NCBI RefSeq assembly: GCF_030539875.1
Contig: NZ_JAUNXI010000011.1
Coordinates: 1 to 64,000 of the forward strand
Length of the DNA: 64,000 nucleotides
Source: Methanobrevibacter sp.
GTDB lineage: Archaea > Methanobacteriota > Methanobacteria > Methanobacteriales > Methanobacteriaceae
Direction: 5' to 3'
A program made the position numbers and the translations under genes. Below are positions 10,081-19,628 of the stretch, one piece after another; within the stretch, counting starts at the first letter, position 1, and each line of letters starts with the position of its first letter. The notes under the pieces were generated by a model. The model was not told the origin of the DNA. It saw only the letters and a list, made by a program, of their open reading frames with translations, and searched no databases.

Positions 10081-10639
10081 GATCAATCAACTCCTTCCAT
10101 TTACGTCCATGATAAACAGGCAATTCGCCTAAAGAATCCATGTCTTCAACAACATCGTCTTCTTCTTCATCAACATATTTTTTGTATACCCATCTCATTA
10201 AGTCAGCCATGAGTAAAACTTTTCTGTCAGTTTTTTCAACAGTACAGTGGATACCTTTGTAAGTAGGGTCAGAACAGCAGTAAGTATCATGACTTACAAT
10301 AGTGTTAGCCCATGGACCTTTACAAATGAATACTGTACCTTCGTGAGGTGCGTCTCTTGATACTGCGCAGTTTACAACTACTTCACCAAAATCGGTTTTA
10401 ACAAGAACAGTATCCCAGTTATTTACACCTAATTTTGCCATGTCTCTTGGGTCCATGTAACAAGTACCGGAAGCATTTTTATATTCTTCTTTTAAAGTGG
10501 ATCCTCTTTTTTTACAAGCACCTTGGTAGATGTCTGATCCTGTGTTTAACATACATTTAAGAACATCTGTACTTCCTTCACCAGTAATTTTTACATCAGG
10601 CACGACAGGTTTTTCTAAATAAGTATTAGCATAATGCAT
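10070..10639 (-). CDS. fwdD: Formylmethanofuran dehydrogenase subunit D
   Basis: FwdD is the molybdopterin-dinucleotide-binding beta-barrel subunit that pairs with FwdB; in other pterin enzymes the two are one chain. The N-terminal [12 protein letters not shown] and the middle [17 protein letters not shown] match the domain, followed by [20 protein letters not shown]. The C-terminal part is an acidic tail. GGGGG precedes ATG 10639. It overlaps fwdB by about ten bases, consistent with translational coupling of the two halves of the catalytic unit. Confidence 0.95.
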   Translation of the reverse strand: MHYANTYLEKPVVPDVKITGEGSTDVLKCMLNTGSDIYQGACKKRGSTLKEEYKNASGTCYMDPRDMAKLGVNNWDTVLVKTDFGEVVVNCAVSRDAPHEGTVFICKGPWANTIVSHDTYCCSDPTYKGIHCTVEKTDRKVLLMADLMRWVYKKYVDEEEDDVVEDMDSLGELPVYHGRKWKELIDHDL

Positions 10640-10652
10640 TATATAATCCCCC

Positions 10653-10883
10653 TTATTCTAACCATATTGCGTTTACTGGGCAAAACATTTGACATGTTCC
10701 ACACTTTTCACATTTTTCAGCACTGAAAAGTTTGATAAATCCATTTTCAACCATCATAATAACTTCTTCAGTCTTTGCACCATTACCACCAGCATTTTCA
10801 GGACTGATAGCTGCGTTAACAGGACATGCAATTACACAAATTCCACATCCTAAACAATTATCTTGATTAACTTTAAGTTCCAT
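10653..10883 (-). CDS. fwdG: Formylmethanofuran dehydrogenase subunit G (2x[4Fe-4S] ferredoxin)
   Basis: A 76-residue dicluster ferredoxin with the two motifs [15 protein letters not shown] and [15 protein letters not shown]. It feeds electrons from the polyferredoxin FwdF to the FwdBD pterin site. GGTGAT precedes the ATG. It lies between fwdF and fwdD, the usual place in Methanobacteriales. Confidence 0.94.
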   Translation of the reverse strand: MELKVNQDNCLGCGICVIACPVNAAISPENAGGNGAKTEEVIMMVENGFIKLFSAEKCEKCGTCQMFCPVNAIWLE

Positions 10884-10891
10884 CCAATCAC

Positions 10892-11989
10892 CTAGTCTTT
10901 AATAGCATCTAAAGCTTCTTTCCAAGTAGTAGAGTTAATAGGAGTGTGATCAACTTCAGTTCTTTTTACAGTAATAGCACCGTTAGGACATGCTTTTGCA
11001 CATGCTTTACAACGTACACAGAATTCGTCGAAAGCAGTTACATGTTCCATTCTAGAACCAGGACCAGCAGATACAGGGAATGCTAAAGCATTACATTGAC
11101 AGACATCTACACAAGCACCACAAGCTTGACATTTTTCATCGTCAACTTCAATACTACCTTCAAATGGTTTTTTAACTTTTGCTGCATCAGTAGGACATAC
11201 TCCTTCACACCATCCGCAGTAAACACAGAGTTCTGAGTCAATGACAGAATTTCCAGTAACAACAGCATCTGAAGGATTTAAGTCATATTCACCATAGTTA
11301 CATGCTCTACAAATTGCTTTGATAGCATTGGTAGGACAAGATTTTTTACATACAAGACAGTATACACATGCATCTTTGTCAATAACAATGGATTCCTTGC
11401 CGGTTTCGTGATCTACGATAATAGCTTCTGCAGGACATAATTCTTCACATACGCCACAGTAGATACATTCATCTTCATCAACATCAATTTCACCAGTTAC
11501 TAAATCAGCACGGTTTGGTAATATTCTGTCGATGACGATTGCATCACGAGGACATGCAATTTCACATCTTTTACAGTAAACACATTCATCGTCATCAATT
11601 TCTGAGAAAGCAATATAGTGAGGATATGCTTCAATTTCTTTAATCGGTACGTCGTCAATAGTTAATACTAATGCATCAACAGGACATAATCCGCTGCACA
11701 TACCACATAATACACATTTACTTTCGTCAATGCTTATTCTTTGAACATCAAAGTCTTCTTTGAAGTTTTGTGCAATTTTTTCATGTCCACTGAAGTAAAC
11801 GTCATTTGAAATTCTGTGACGAGCATCGACAGCAATCGCGTTTAATGTAATTGCTTCAACAGGACAAGTAGATTCACAAATCCCACAACCTAAACAGACA
11901 TGGTCGTTGAATGACAAGTTTCTAACTTCGTCTGCAGACCTTGTGATGTCAAAGTTATTGTCTTTAACCTCTTTTAAATTTCTAATCAT
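10892..11989 (-). CDS. fwdF: Formylmethanofuran dehydrogenase subunit F (polyferredoxin)
   Basis: A 365-residue polyferredoxin in which CxxCxxCxxxC clusters recur, for example CLGCGICESTCPVEA, CVLCGMCSGLCPVDA, CVYCKRCEIACPRDA, CIYCGVCEELCPAEA, CVYCLVCKKSCP, CVYCGWCEGVCP, CQACGACVDVCQ and CVRCKACAKACP. This gives eight [4Fe-4S] sites. It wires the Fwd core to heterodisulfide reductase or ferredoxin. GGAGAT precedes the ATG. The start overlaps the last codons of the HTH-ferredoxin gene, so the two are translationally coupled. Confidence 0.96.
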   Translation of the reverse strand: MIRNLKEVKDNNFDITRSADEVRNLSFNDHVCLGCGICESTCPVEAITLNAIAVDARHRISNDVYFSGHEKIAQNFKEDFDVQRISIDESKCVLCGMCSGLCPVDALVLTIDDVPIKEIEAYPHYIAFSEIDDDECVYCKRCEIACPRDAIVIDRILPNRADLVTGEIDVDEDECIYCGVCEELCPAEAIIVDHETGKESIVIDKDACVYCLVCKKSCPTNAIKAICRACNYGEYDLNPSDAVVTGNSVIDSELCVYCGWCEGVCPTDAAKVKKPFEGSIEVDDEKCQACGACVDVCQCNALAFPVSAGPGSRMEHVTAFDEFCVRCKACAKACPNGAITVKRTEVDHTPINSTTWKEALDAIKD

Positions 11990-12440
11990 ATTTAATCTCC
12001 AAAATTTTTATAGAATTAGTTGGGCATTCATCTTCACAAAGCTGACAACCACAACATTGTATGGAGTCTGCATGCGCTTTTAATGACTCTAATTTAATAG
12101 CATTCATCGTACATGCATTTACACATAAGCCGCAACCAATACAAGAATCTTCCACCATTGCTTCAAAATCTCTTTCTCGGCAAATATTCACAATTTTACG
12201 ACTCTTTTCCGGTTCATTAAATATAGCTTCAGTCATTTTTAAAAAATCTTTGGGAGACAAGTCGATGATTGTTCTTGCAACATCAATAGAGTTCCAAGAC
12301 AGATTTCTACCATTTAAATAATGAGAAATAGTAGAACGATCAACACCCAGCTCATCAGCAATTTCTTGATGACTTTTTCCAGCATCTTTTAATTTGACGG
12401 CTGCCAAATATTTTAAACCAGATGCAATATGTTTCGGCAT
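11982..12440 (-). CDS. fwdH: HTH-ferredoxin protein, first gene of the fwd operon (FwdH position)
   Basis: The gene has the position of fwdH in the Methanothermobacter fwd operon. The N-terminal 45 residues are a helix-turn-helix (SHQEIADELGVDRSTISHYLNG), and the C-terminal half holds two 4Fe-4S motifs (CIGCGLCVNACTMNA and CCGCQLCEDECPTNS). Such a protein could sense iron-sulfur or redox state and regulate the operon it heads. ATG 12440 is chosen because GGTGG lies just ahead; the longer start at 12452 falls inside the 19-bp palindrome. The regulatory role is an inference. It may instead, or also, be an electron carrier of the Fwd complex. Confidence 0.85.
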   Translation of the reverse strand: MPKHIASGLKYLAAVKLKDAGKSHQEIADELGVDRSTISHYLNGRNLSWNSIDVARTIIDLSPKDFLKMTEAIFNEPEKSRKIVNICRERDFEAMVEDSCIGCGLCVNACTMNAIKLESLKAHADSIQCCGCQLCEDECPTNSIKILEIKYD

Positions 12441-12450
12441 TTGAACCACC

Positions 12451-12469
12451 ATGTGTAATGATTACACAT
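12451..12469. promoter_or_regulatory. 19-bp palindromic operator in front of fwdH
   Basis: This is a perfect inverted repeat, ATGTGTAAT-G-ATTACACAT. It lies 10-29 bases upstream of the chosen fwdH start and about 25 bases downstream of the minus-strand TATA box, so it should cover the transcription start. A second palindrome of the same size and pattern sits at the other end of the interval. Confidence 0.75.
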
Positions 12470-12475
12470 ATGTTT

Positions 12476-12490
12476 ACTTATATAAATATA
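12476..12490 (-). promoter_or_regulatory. TATA box of the fwd operon
   Basis: Read on the minus strand this is TATATTTATATAAGT, the only strong TATA-like element at the right distance from the fwdH start. Confidence 0.5.
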
Positions 12491-12529
12491 GTTACCTACT
12501 AGAATAAAGACACAATATTTATATATAAC

Positions 12530-12546
12530 TGTGGTAAAGCTACACA
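12530..12546. promoter_or_regulatory. Degenerate third copy of the palindrome
   Basis: TGTGGTAAAGCTACACA keeps the right half (CTACACA) of the 19-bp palindromes exactly but only part of the left half. It could be a weak auxiliary site. Confidence 0.35.
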
Positions 12547-12774
12547 ATTTTTTTTTAAAAAATCAATTAAAAAAGTTAAAACAGCAAAATAAGAAAGTAA
12601 GACAGTATATTATGAAAAATAGAAAATAATTGAATTCAAATATCATAATAAAATTACATCATTCCTTTATTTGTGAAAAAAATAGAAAATATAATCATGA
12701 TTAGTAATAAAAATTTAGGTAAAAAGTATTAAAGATTTGCTGAAAAATAAGAAAATGCATTTGGCGGAAATATG

Positions 12775-12793
12775 ATGTGTAGTAACTACACAT
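12775..12793. promoter_or_regulatory. 19-bp palindromic operator upstream of mobB/moaA
   Basis: A perfect inverted repeat, ATGTGTAGT-A-ACTACACAT, identical in size to the one at the fwd promoter. It differs at one position of each arm plus the centre. It lies 67 bases upstream of the mobB start, ahead of the likely TATA box, unlike its partner, which covers the start of transcription. Confidence 0.75.
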
Positions 12794-12859
12794 AACTCTT
12801 TTAGAAATTATTAATTAATAAAAAAAATAAATATATAATAATACTATAGGGGGAGAATA

Positions 12860-13897
12860 ATGAAAATAGTATCTATTGTTGGAAAGAAAAATACAGGCAA
12901 AACATCACTAACTGTAAAAGTTATTGAAGAGCTCAAAAAAAGAGGCTATAACGTAGCATCCATTAAACATTCCCATCACACGATGGAAATGGATAAAGAG
13001 AATACGGATACCTGGAAACACAAGCAAGCCGGATCCAGTGTTGTGGTAGGTATTGGTTCTACAACCTTCTTTAACGTGAGAAAAGAAATGGATTTGAACA
13101 GACTGCTATTCTTAATAAAACATATGGACACTGTTGATTTTGTTGTAATTGAAGGATTTAAAAGATACAACTATCCGAAAGTCGCAACATCACCTGATGT
13201 AGTTGATGAATACACAATTAAAGAAGTTGATTCATTTTCAATTGATAATGAAGGAATAAAAGACCTGGCAGACATTATTGAAGAGAGATCCCATGATATT
13301 GTAGACACATTATTTGCAAACAACTGCGGTTTCAATAACGGTGAAGCCATTGCATCAGAGATTCGCTGTGGAAATCTAAGTGCTGAAGATTTGGATAATG
13401 TATCAAGTTATCTTTCAATTGATGGTAATGTAGTTGGCCTAAACAGGTTTGTCAGCGATTATCTAAAGCAGAATGTCCTTGGCGTTATCAATACATTGAA
13501 TTTGGATGAATATAATGTTGAAGATATTTCAAACATTGAATTAATAATTCCGGGTGAACCCCTTAAACAAACCCCTATTGATGCAAAATGCACCATTCTA
13601 GTTAACAACAGGAATCTTGAAATCAATATGTTTGCAAACAACATAATTGCAAACTCCATAAAAGGAATGATTAACTCGATTAAAACAGAACCTGACGTGA
13701 AAAAAATCAATGTTGACATCACCAACATCAAAGGAGATGATTTGGAAAATGCCGACATTGAACTCAAAACAAATGGCCATGATGTGGAAATCAACAAATT
13801 CACTCAGGGAATATTGAAAGAAACTATTTTTGCAGTTGTAAACTCCCTAAAAATCGATGAAGAAATTGAAGAATTGAAAATAAAAGTGGAAGAATGA
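12860..13897 (+). CDS. mobB: MobB-like molybdopterin-guanine dinucleotide protein with three C-terminal repeats
   Basis: Residues 1-150 match MobB, the GTP-binding helper of MGD formation: P-loop GKKNTGKTS (8-16), SIKHSHH (35-40) and VVIEGFKRY. Residues 153-180 look like a decayed Fe-S domain: NNCGFNN and [11 protein letters not shown] stand where a CGxCGxxxC pattern would be expected. Three related segments follow at about 185-230, 245-288 and 300-343. Each has a short strand, a helix ([57 protein letters not shown]) and a final strand. The usual MobB is only about 165 residues. moaA follows after 4 bases. Confidence 0.85.
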   Translation: MKIVSIVGKKNTGKTSLTVKVIEELKKRGYNVASIKHSHHTMEMDKENTDTWKHKQAGSSVVVGIGSTTFFNVRKEMDLNRLLFLIKHMDTVDFVVIEGFKRYNYPKVATSPDVVDEYTIKEVDSFSIDNEGIKDLADIIEERSHDIVDTLFANNCGFNNGEAIASEIRCGNLSAEDLDNVSSYLSIDGNVVGLNRFVSDYLKQNVLGVINTLNLDEYNVEDISNIELIIPGEPLKQTPIDAKCTILVNNRNLEINMFANNIIANSIKGMINSIKTEPDVKKINVDITNIKGDDLENADIELKTNGHDVEINKFTQGILKETIFAVVNSLKIDEEIEELKIKVEE

Positions 13898-13901
13898 TTA
13901 T

Positions 13902-14834
13902 ATGCTTGAAGATGTAGTTAAAGACAAATATAAAAGGCCAATTCTTTCACTTAGAATCACAATAACAAATAGATGTAATGAAAACTGCATATACTGCCAT
14001 CATGACGGAATGGTTTCGTCAAAAGATGAAATGACCCCGGATGAATTATATCTGATAACTAAAATAGCTAAAAAAATTGGAGTTAGAAAAATCAGACTTT
14101 CCGGCGGAGACCCGTTGGTTAGAAAGGACATTGTGGAAATTGTTGAAAAGATTGCAAGTCTTGATTTTAAAGATATTTCCCTCACAACAAACGGAGTGCT
14201 GCTTGAAAAATATGCTGAAGATTTAAAAAAAGCTGGATTGGACAGAGTCAATGTCAGTTTAGATACTCTAAAAAGAGATACATATAAATTTGTAACCAAT
14301 ATGGATTATTTAAATGAAGCAAAAGCAGGGATACTAAAAGCTGTTGAAGTGGGATTGTATCCTGTTAAAATAAACATGGTAATAATGAAAGATATTAACG
14401 TTGATGAAATAAAAGACATGTTTATGTTCTGCAGACAGCACGGCATCATTCTTCAGCTGATTGAATTGATTGAAAGCGAAAATTGTGAGGATGATAAATT
14501 CAGCGATGAATATCACTATCCTTTAGACCCTATTGAAAAAACGTTAGCAGATATGGCTGATGATGTTTATGAACGCAAGTTTATGCAGGGCCGTAAAAAA
14601 TATTACATTAACGATGGTGAAATCGAAATAGTCAGACCGGTAGATAACTCTAAATTCTGTGCAAACTGTTCCAGATTAAGGATTACACCAGACGGTAAAA
14701 TAAAACCTTGTTTGCTTAGAAATGATAATCTTGTAGAATTGATTAATCATGTCAGAAATGGTAAAAGTGAAGAAGAACTTGAAGAAATCTTCATAAAGGG
14801 CATCAACAAGCGCGAACCATTTAACAAGGATTAA
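13902..14834 (+). CDS. moaA: GTP 3',8-cyclase, molybdopterin synthesis
   Basis: A radical SAM enzyme that starts molybdopterin synthesis by rearranging GTP. The N-terminal CNENCIYC motif binds the SAM cluster. The glycine-rich [11 protein letters not shown] and SLTTNGVLL follow. The C-terminal [19 protein letters not shown] provides the three Cys of the second, substrate-binding cluster. The length of 310 residues is normal for archaea. It forms an operon with mobB; moaC is elsewhere in the window (46.2 kb). Expression is probably tied to the palindrome upstream of mobB. Confidence 0.95.
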   Translation: MLEDVVKDKYKRPILSLRITITNRCNENCIYCHHDGMVSSKDEMTPDELYLITKIAKKIGVRKIRLSGGDPLVRKDIVEIVEKIASLDFKDISLTTNGVLLEKYAEDLKKAGLDRVNVSLDTLKRDTYKFVTNMDYLNEAKAGILKAVEVGLYPVKINMVIMKDINVDEIKDMFMFCRQHGIILQLIELIESENCEDDKFSDEYHYPLDPIEKTLADMADDVYERKFMQGRKKYYINDGEIEIVRPVDNSKFCANCSRLRITPDGKIKPCLLRNDNLVELINHVRNGKSEEELEEIFIKGINKREPFNKD

Positions 14835-14903
14835 TTCAATTATATTATTATTTTTTTGAAAAAATATATAACAATGTTATTTCAAACATTAAAAAAATAA
14901 AAC

Positions 14904-14930
14904 GGATGAAAGGGAAGAACCCTTAAATCC
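14904..14930 (-). terminator. Terminator of fdhB
   Basis: On the minus strand, GGAT-TT-AAGGG-TTCTT-CCCTT-TC-ATCC folds into a two-part stem that includes the fdhB stop, followed by GTTTTATTTTTTT. Confidence 0.65.
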
Positions 14931-16128
14931 ATTTAGCTTTGGATACGTGATCAGTGAATGGAAGTGGATCATCACTGCCCATTCCTGGGATGTATCCGTA
15001 GATGTCTCTTACTTTGTTGTTTATAGTACTCCATACTTTAGCAACAGGGATTTCAGATGGACATACTTCGGAACATTGACCGCAGTTTGTACATGCATCA
15101 ACCATGTGTACTAAACGAGTTAAGTGGAAGAATGGAGCTGCAGGAGTGTATCCACCAGGTACCCATTCAGGTCCTTCTGCTTCAAGACAGCAGTCTTCAC
15201 AGAAACATAATGGACATGCTTCACGACAACCGTAACATTTCATACATTTGGAGAATTCTTCTTCGTACATGTGGAATACATCAATAATATCTCCAGTAGT
15301 ACCTGCATAATCAACTTCTTTCTTCTCGGTGGACTCTTTGAGCATGAAGTTATTAATGTTTTCCCTAATTTTGATACCTTTTTCTTCAGGCGCGGTAGTT
15401 TCAATTAAACCAGCTTCAATAACTTTGTCTAATACTTCTGCACCTTTGTCGGAAAATACTTCTACGAAGGTAGCTTTTCCGGTTAAAGGACCAATAACTC
15501 CCCAGTTACCTAAAGCTAAGTCAGCGTTTGAAGGAATTTTAAGATTACATCTTTGACAGTTTTCTCTTCTACCCATACCTTGTTCTTCTAACTCACTGAT
15601 AGCAATACCTTTTTCACCGTCAGCAGTTTCCATAATGAGTTTACCTTTAGAAATTTCCTCTTTGACAACATCTTTAGGATCTAATTCATATACATCTCTA
15701 ATCATGTTCATGGTAGGAACAGGTGACATTGTTCCTCCACAATTTACACCAATCATAATCACGTTATCTTCGATGATTTTTCCTTTTTTCATTAATTCTC
15801 TGATGGTCATTGCATCACAAGGTTTACATGCAACTGCAAGTTTCATGTCTCTTGCACCATCTAAGTATTTGGATACGAATTTAGCAATGTTTAAAGTACC
15901 ACAGTGAATTGATCCAGCAGTTTTAATAACATCTGCAGGGTCAGTTACGAGAATTGGAACACCGTCATAAATATCGTAACCTTCAGTTACACCTACTACA
16001 CCGTCAACGATACCTTCTTCTAATAAGTATTTCATGATGGTAGTTACTACACCACCGTACTCTCCTTTTTCTTTGATATCTTCGATAGCGGAGTATGCGT
16101 AGTACATATCGTTAATTTTTGCGCTCAT
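14923..16128 (-). CDS. fdhB: Formate dehydrogenase beta subunit (F420-reducing)
   Basis: FdhB carries FAD and [4Fe-4S] clusters and passes electrons from the FdhA site to coenzyme F420. The N-terminal half is the FrhB/FdhB F420 domain ([42 protein letters not shown]; a [20 protein letters not shown] stretch). The C-terminal third has ferredoxin motifs [14 protein letters not shown] and [22 protein letters not shown] precedes the ATG, and fdhA ends 17 bases upstream, so the two are co-transcribed. Confidence 0.95.
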   Translation of the reverse strand: MSAKINDMYYAYSAIEDIKEKGEYGGVVTTIMKYLLEEGIVDGVVGVTEGYDIYDGVPILVTDPADVIKTAGSIHCGTLNIAKFVSKYLDGARDMKLAVACKPCDAMTIRELMKKGKIIEDNVIMIGVNCGGTMSPVPTMNMIRDVYELDPKDVVKEEISKGKLIMETADGEKGIAISELEEQGMGRRENCQRCNLKIPSNADLALGNWGVIGPLTGKATFVEVFSDKGAEVLDKVIEAGLIETTAPEEKGIKIRENINNFMLKESTEKKEVDYAGTTGDIIDVFHMYEEEFSKCMKCYGCREACPLCFCEDCCLEAEGPEWVPGGYTPAAPFFHLTRLVHMVDACTNCGQCSEVCPSEIPVAKVWSTINNKVRDIYGYIPGMGSDDPLPFTDHVSKAKWI

Positions 16129-16145
16129 TTAAATCTACTCCTCGT

Positions 16146-18311
16146 TTATTTACCTACTTTAATGGATGTAGTAGCCATGTTTTCAGCTTTAATTTCAGTG
16201 TCTGTACCATCTTTGTAGACTTCTCCTTTCATTATACGTTTTTCAGGGAGTTTTTCTACGTTAATAGCACAAGCTTTTAATTCAACCATTTTAGATTTAG
16301 GGTCGAAAGAATCGGAGTTAGTTAATACGTTTGCAGCACATTCTACAAAGTGCATTGGGATGTTTACAATACCTTCTTTAATAATATCAGTTACACGTGC
16401 AGGAATTGCAATTTCTCCTCTTCTTGAGTAAGCTCTTACAACTTCACCATCGATAATTCCTCTTTCTTTAGCATCTTTAGAGTTAATTTCGATGAATCCG
16501 GTTTTTACCTCATTACTTAAGGTTTCACATCTTCTGGTCATAGCAGCGTGATAGTGGAACAATACTCTGGTAGTGGTTAAGAGTAATGGATATTCTTCAT
16601 CAGGAGTTTCAACAGGTCCTTTGTGTTCTAATGCTTGGAAAATACCTAATCCGTCAGGGTGTGCGAATTTTTCTTTGTGCATTAATGGTTGACATGGATC
16701 ATCTTCAGAAGGACAAGGCCAGTGAAGTGCTTCAGGAGTGTCTAATCTTTCACGGTTCATACCTGCCATGATAGGAGCACATTCTCTGATTTCTTCAAAG
16801 ATTTCTTCAGCAGATTCATAGTGGAATAATGGTCTTGGTACGCCCATTCTAACTGCGATTTCTTCCATAATTTTCCAATCTACCCATGCGCCTTCAGGAG
16901 GTTCTTGAGCTTTGTGTAAGCATTGTACTCTTCTTTCACCGCTTGTGAAAGTACCTTCTTGTTCACCCCAACCTGCTGCAGGCAATACAACATCAGCACA
17001 TTGTGCAGTATCGGTTAAGAAACATTCTTGTACGACTAACATGTCTAAGTTTGCAAGTGCTTCTTTGGTGTGTTGTACATCTGCATCAGAGAGAACTGGG
17101 TCTTCCCCGTGGATGTATAATACTTTTAAGTCACCAGCGTGAGCTGCATTCATCATTTCAACTAAAGTTAAACCAGGAGTTGCAGGTAAGTTTACTTCAT
17201 AACCTTCACCGCTGTAGTAGTCGTTGAACCATGCGGTAGTTTCTGGGTCTGCAACTTTTCTGTATCCTACATAATCAGAAGGCAATGCTCCCATATCACA
17301 AGCACCTTGTACGTTGTTTTGTCCTCTTAATGGGTTTACACCAGTACCCATTTTACCAATGTTACCGGTTAACATTGCAAGGTTTGCAGTAGACATTACG
17401 TTGTCAGCACCGTGGGAGTGTTCGGTAATACCTAATGAGTATACAATAGCTGCTCTTTCAGCGGATGCATATTCAACAGCTAAGTGTTCAATAGTTTCAG
17501 GTTTGATGCCGGTAATTTCAGAAGCCATATCCAAAGTGTATTTTTGAACAACTTCTTTCATTTCTTCATAACCTTTTGTTCTGTTAGCGATGAATTCGTC
17601 ATCTTGCAAGTCTTTGTCGATGATGACTTTAATCATAGCGTTCATTAAAGCTACGTCAGTACCGGTTTCAAATTGAACATATTCGTCTGCGAGTTTAGCA
17701 GTAGGAGTGAATCTTGGGTCCAATACTACTAATTTTGCACCGTTCTTTTTAGCTTGAATAATTTTACGACCGAATAATGGATGAGCTTCCATGTTGTTGG
17801 ATCCGATACAGAAGATGTAATCAGCTTCTTTAATACTGTCGAATCCGTTGGTCATAGCACCTGATCCGAAGGTGGTTGCTAAACCTGCTACGGTAGGACC
17901 GTGACAGATACGAGCACAGTGGTCTACGTTTTGAGTACCACAAGCTACTCTTGCTAATTTTTGAGTGATGTAAATGTTTTCGTTAGGAGAACGAGCACAT
18001 GCGTAGAATCCAACTTTGTTTGGATCTTCATCTGATACTTCTTTAAGTTTGTTAGCAACTAAGTCTAATGCTTCGTCCCAGGAAGCTTCTCTAAATTCCC
18101 CATTTTCTTTTATTAAAGGAGTAGATAATCTGTCTTCCCTATTAATAAATTGATATCCAAAGTTTCCTTTTGGACATACTTTACCCTCGTTTACAGGGCT
18201 TCTTTTTAAAGGTTCTACACCAACAATTTTTTCGTCTTTTACAACGAAATTGAGTCCACATCCGGTACCACAGTATGGACAGATTGTTGGAACATATTTT
18301 ATTTCAACCAT
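16146..18311 (-). CDS. fdhA: Formate dehydrogenase alpha subunit (Mo/W-pterin)
   Basis: The catalytic subunit that oxidises formate to CO2. The N-terminal cluster is CPYCGTGC (Cys11, 14, 18) with Cys46 as fourth ligand. The metal-binding residue is Cys136 in [10 protein letters not shown], so this is a cysteine and not a selenocysteine enzyme. [14 protein letters not shown] and the C-terminal pterin-binding barrel are present. At 721 residues it is slightly long, with a poorly conserved C-terminal extension. GGAGAT lies ahead of ATG 18311. A hairpin terminator separates it from fdhC, so fdhAB may have its own promoter. Confidence 0.96.
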   Translation of the reverse strand: MVEIKYVPTICPYCGTGCGLNFVVKDEKIVGVEPLKRSPVNEGKVCPKGNFGYQFINREDRLSTPLIKENGEFREASWDEALDLVANKLKEVSDEDPNKVGFYACARSPNENIYITQKLARVACGTQNVDHCARICHGPTVAGLATTFGSGAMTNGFDSIKEADYIFCIGSNNMEAHPLFGRKIIQAKKNGAKLVVLDPRFTPTAKLADEYVQFETGTDVALMNAMIKVIIDKDLQDDEFIANRTKGYEEMKEVVQKYTLDMASEITGIKPETIEHLAVEYASAERAAIVYSLGITEHSHGADNVMSTANLAMLTGNIGKMGTGVNPLRGQNNVQGACDMGALPSDYVGYRKVADPETTAWFNDYYSGEGYEVNLPATPGLTLVEMMNAAHAGDLKVLYIHGEDPVLSDADVQHTKEALANLDMLVVQECFLTDTAQCADVVLPAAGWGEQEGTFTSGERRVQCLHKAQEPPEGAWVDWKIMEEIAVRMGVPRPLFHYESAEEIFEEIRECAPIMAGMNRERLDTPEALHWPCPSEDDPCQPLMHKEKFAHPDGLGIFQALEHKGPVETPDEEYPLLLTTTRVLFHYHAAMTRRCETLSNEVKTGFIEINSKDAKERGIIDGEVVRAYSRRGEIAIPARVTDIIKEGIVNIPMHFVECAANVLTNSDSFDPKSKMVELKACAINVEKLPEKRIMKGEVYKDGTDTEIKAENMATTSIKVGK

Positions 18312-18354
18312 TTTATAATCTCCAAAATGTATTTTATTATAAATAATTTAAAAA

Positions 18355-18376
18355 AGAAGCTTAAAAAAAAGCTTCT
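18355..18376 (-). terminator. Hairpin between fdhC and fdhA
   Basis: On the minus strand AGAAGC and GCTTCT pair around a T-rich loop and are followed by TTTTTT. It lies 20 bases after the fdhC stop and 44 bases before the fdhA start, so it should end or attenuate the fdhC transcript. An AT-rich TATA-like stretch (ATTATAAATAATTT) sits between it and fdhA. Confidence 0.55.
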
Positions 18377-18395
18377 AAAAGTTCATTATACTATT

Positions 18396-19202
18396 TTATT
18401 CTTTGAGATAGGTGTACCAATAGATACAAGCTACAAAGAGTCCCCCACCAATAATGTTACCGATAGTAACTGGTATTAAGTTGTTAATGATAATAGTACT
18501 CCAGGTTACACCATTAGCACCTAAGAACATACCTAATGGGATGAAGAACATGTTTGCTACACTGTGCTCAAATCCAATACATACAAACGCCATGATTGGG
18601 AACCAAATACCAACGATTTTACCGATGATATCATCAGATGCATTAGCTAACCATACAGCTAAACATACAAGCCAGTTACATCCAATAGCTTTAATCATAG
18701 CAGTTAGGAATGGCATAGTAACTTTACCTTCAGCTACTGCAATAGCTTTAGCAGAAATAGCATATGCTGGTGCTGCGGTATCAACAGGAGTAATTCCTCC
18801 CATGAAAGCAAGAACGTAAGCTACAAATAAAGCACCTACGAAGTTAAATATCCAACTAATTACCCAATTTTTAGCAAGACCTCCAACGGAAGCACTACCA
18901 TCTAAAACACCAACAGTCATGAACATTACATTTCCAGTGAAGAGTTCAGATCCTGCAAGAACAACAATGATCAAACCTACAGGGAACACTGCACCAAATA
19001 CAAATTTTTCTAAACCAATAGGAGCGCCTGCGTTTAACATGCCTGCGCTTGCAACAACCGCTAATAAACCACCAAATGCAATATATGCACCTGCTAAGAA
19101 GGAAAGCAATATTACATTAACAATATTTGCGGATTCTTTTACACCAGCAGTATTTGATATTGCTTTCGCAGTATCAACTGGACTTTTAAATGATGAACTC
19201 AT
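18396..19202 (-). CDS. fdhC: Formate transporter, FNT family
   Basis: A membrane protein of 268 residues with about six hydrophobic spans, matching the formate/nitrite transporter family. Recognisable parts are [16 protein letters not shown] in the first span, [29 protein letters not shown] and the [15 protein letters not shown] segment. It imports formate for the FdhAB enzyme encoded just downstream. The 426-base upstream region and the hairpin after its stop suggest separate control of transporter and enzyme. Confidence 0.95.
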   Translation of the reverse strand: MSSSFKSPVDTAKAISNTAGVKESANIVNVILLSFLAGAYIAFGGLLAVVASAGMLNAGAPIGLEKFVFGAVFPVGLIIVVLAGSELFTGNVMFMTVGVLDGSASVGGLAKNWVISWIFNFVGALFVAYVLAFMGGITPVDTAAPAYAISAKAIAVAEGKVTMPFLTAMIKAIGCNWLVCLAVWLANASDDIIGKIVGIWFPIMAFVCIGFEHSVANMFFIPLGMFLGANGVTWSTIIINNLIPVTIGNIIGGGLFVACIYWYTYLKE

Positions 19203-19572
19203 TATATCAACCTCTTTATTCCCTTAATATTAAATTTTAATAATACTAATGAATTCCACATGACAAATAGGTTTTCAAAGTATTATGATAATATGTATAC
19301 TGTATCTATATATAAAGGATTTACCATTAGAAAATAAAAGAAATATTTAAATATGACCTATAATTTAAATTAAATGTAATGATAAAACATGATGAATTAA
19401 GTAATATCATGAAAAAAAACTTATTTTTATTAAATTCCATTTCAAATGAACTTCAATTATTAAATCATATTGATTAAATCGATGAAAAGTATTAATGGAC
19501 ATTTTATAAAAACCATATCAGAATATAAACAACTTAAAAGCAGGTTAATATAAATATTAAACAATCTAAACA
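19203..19572. other. Intergenic region upstream of fdhC
   Basis: The stretch is very AT-rich and holds the fdhC promoter (TATATATAGATAC on the minus strand around 19305-19317). An in-frame 32-codon reading frame on the plus strand (19379-19477) has no ribosome binding site, and I do not call it a gene. No palindrome like those at fwd/mob is present. Confidence 0.5.
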
Positions 19573-19615
19573 TAAAAAAAGAAAAGAAATAGCTGTTAAA
19601 AATATATTCTAACAG
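19573..19615 (-). terminator. Terminator of fmdE
   Basis: On the minus strand CTGTTA and TAACAG pair around an AT-rich loop, followed by a T-rich stretch ending in seven T. It starts 14 bases after the stop. Confidence 0.6.
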
Positions 19616-19628
19616 ACATCAATCGAAT

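Larger units (their letters stand above)
12470..12859. other. Divergent intergenic region between fwd and mob/moa operons
   Basis: No gene is visible here. The interval holds the fwdH promoter, a degenerate operator copy, about 200 bases of featureless AT-rich DNA, the second perfect palindrome and the mobB promoter. TATA-like DNA (AATAAATATATAATA, 12826-12840) and a GGGGGA ribosome binding site lie just before the mobB ATG. Confidence 0.6.

Noticed and set aside
16146-18311. Selenocysteine use in FdhA or FwdB
   Set aside because: The metal-ligand codons are ordinary cysteine codons in HCARICHG and ATICHGP, and no in-frame TGA interrupts either gene.
18454-18819. 121-codon reading frame antisense to fdhC
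   Set aside because: It is the shadow of a strongly conserved transporter gene, without its own signals.
19379-19477. 32-codon reading frame upstream of fdhC
   Set aside because: It has no ribosome binding site and no recognisable similarity; such frames are common in AT-rich spacers.
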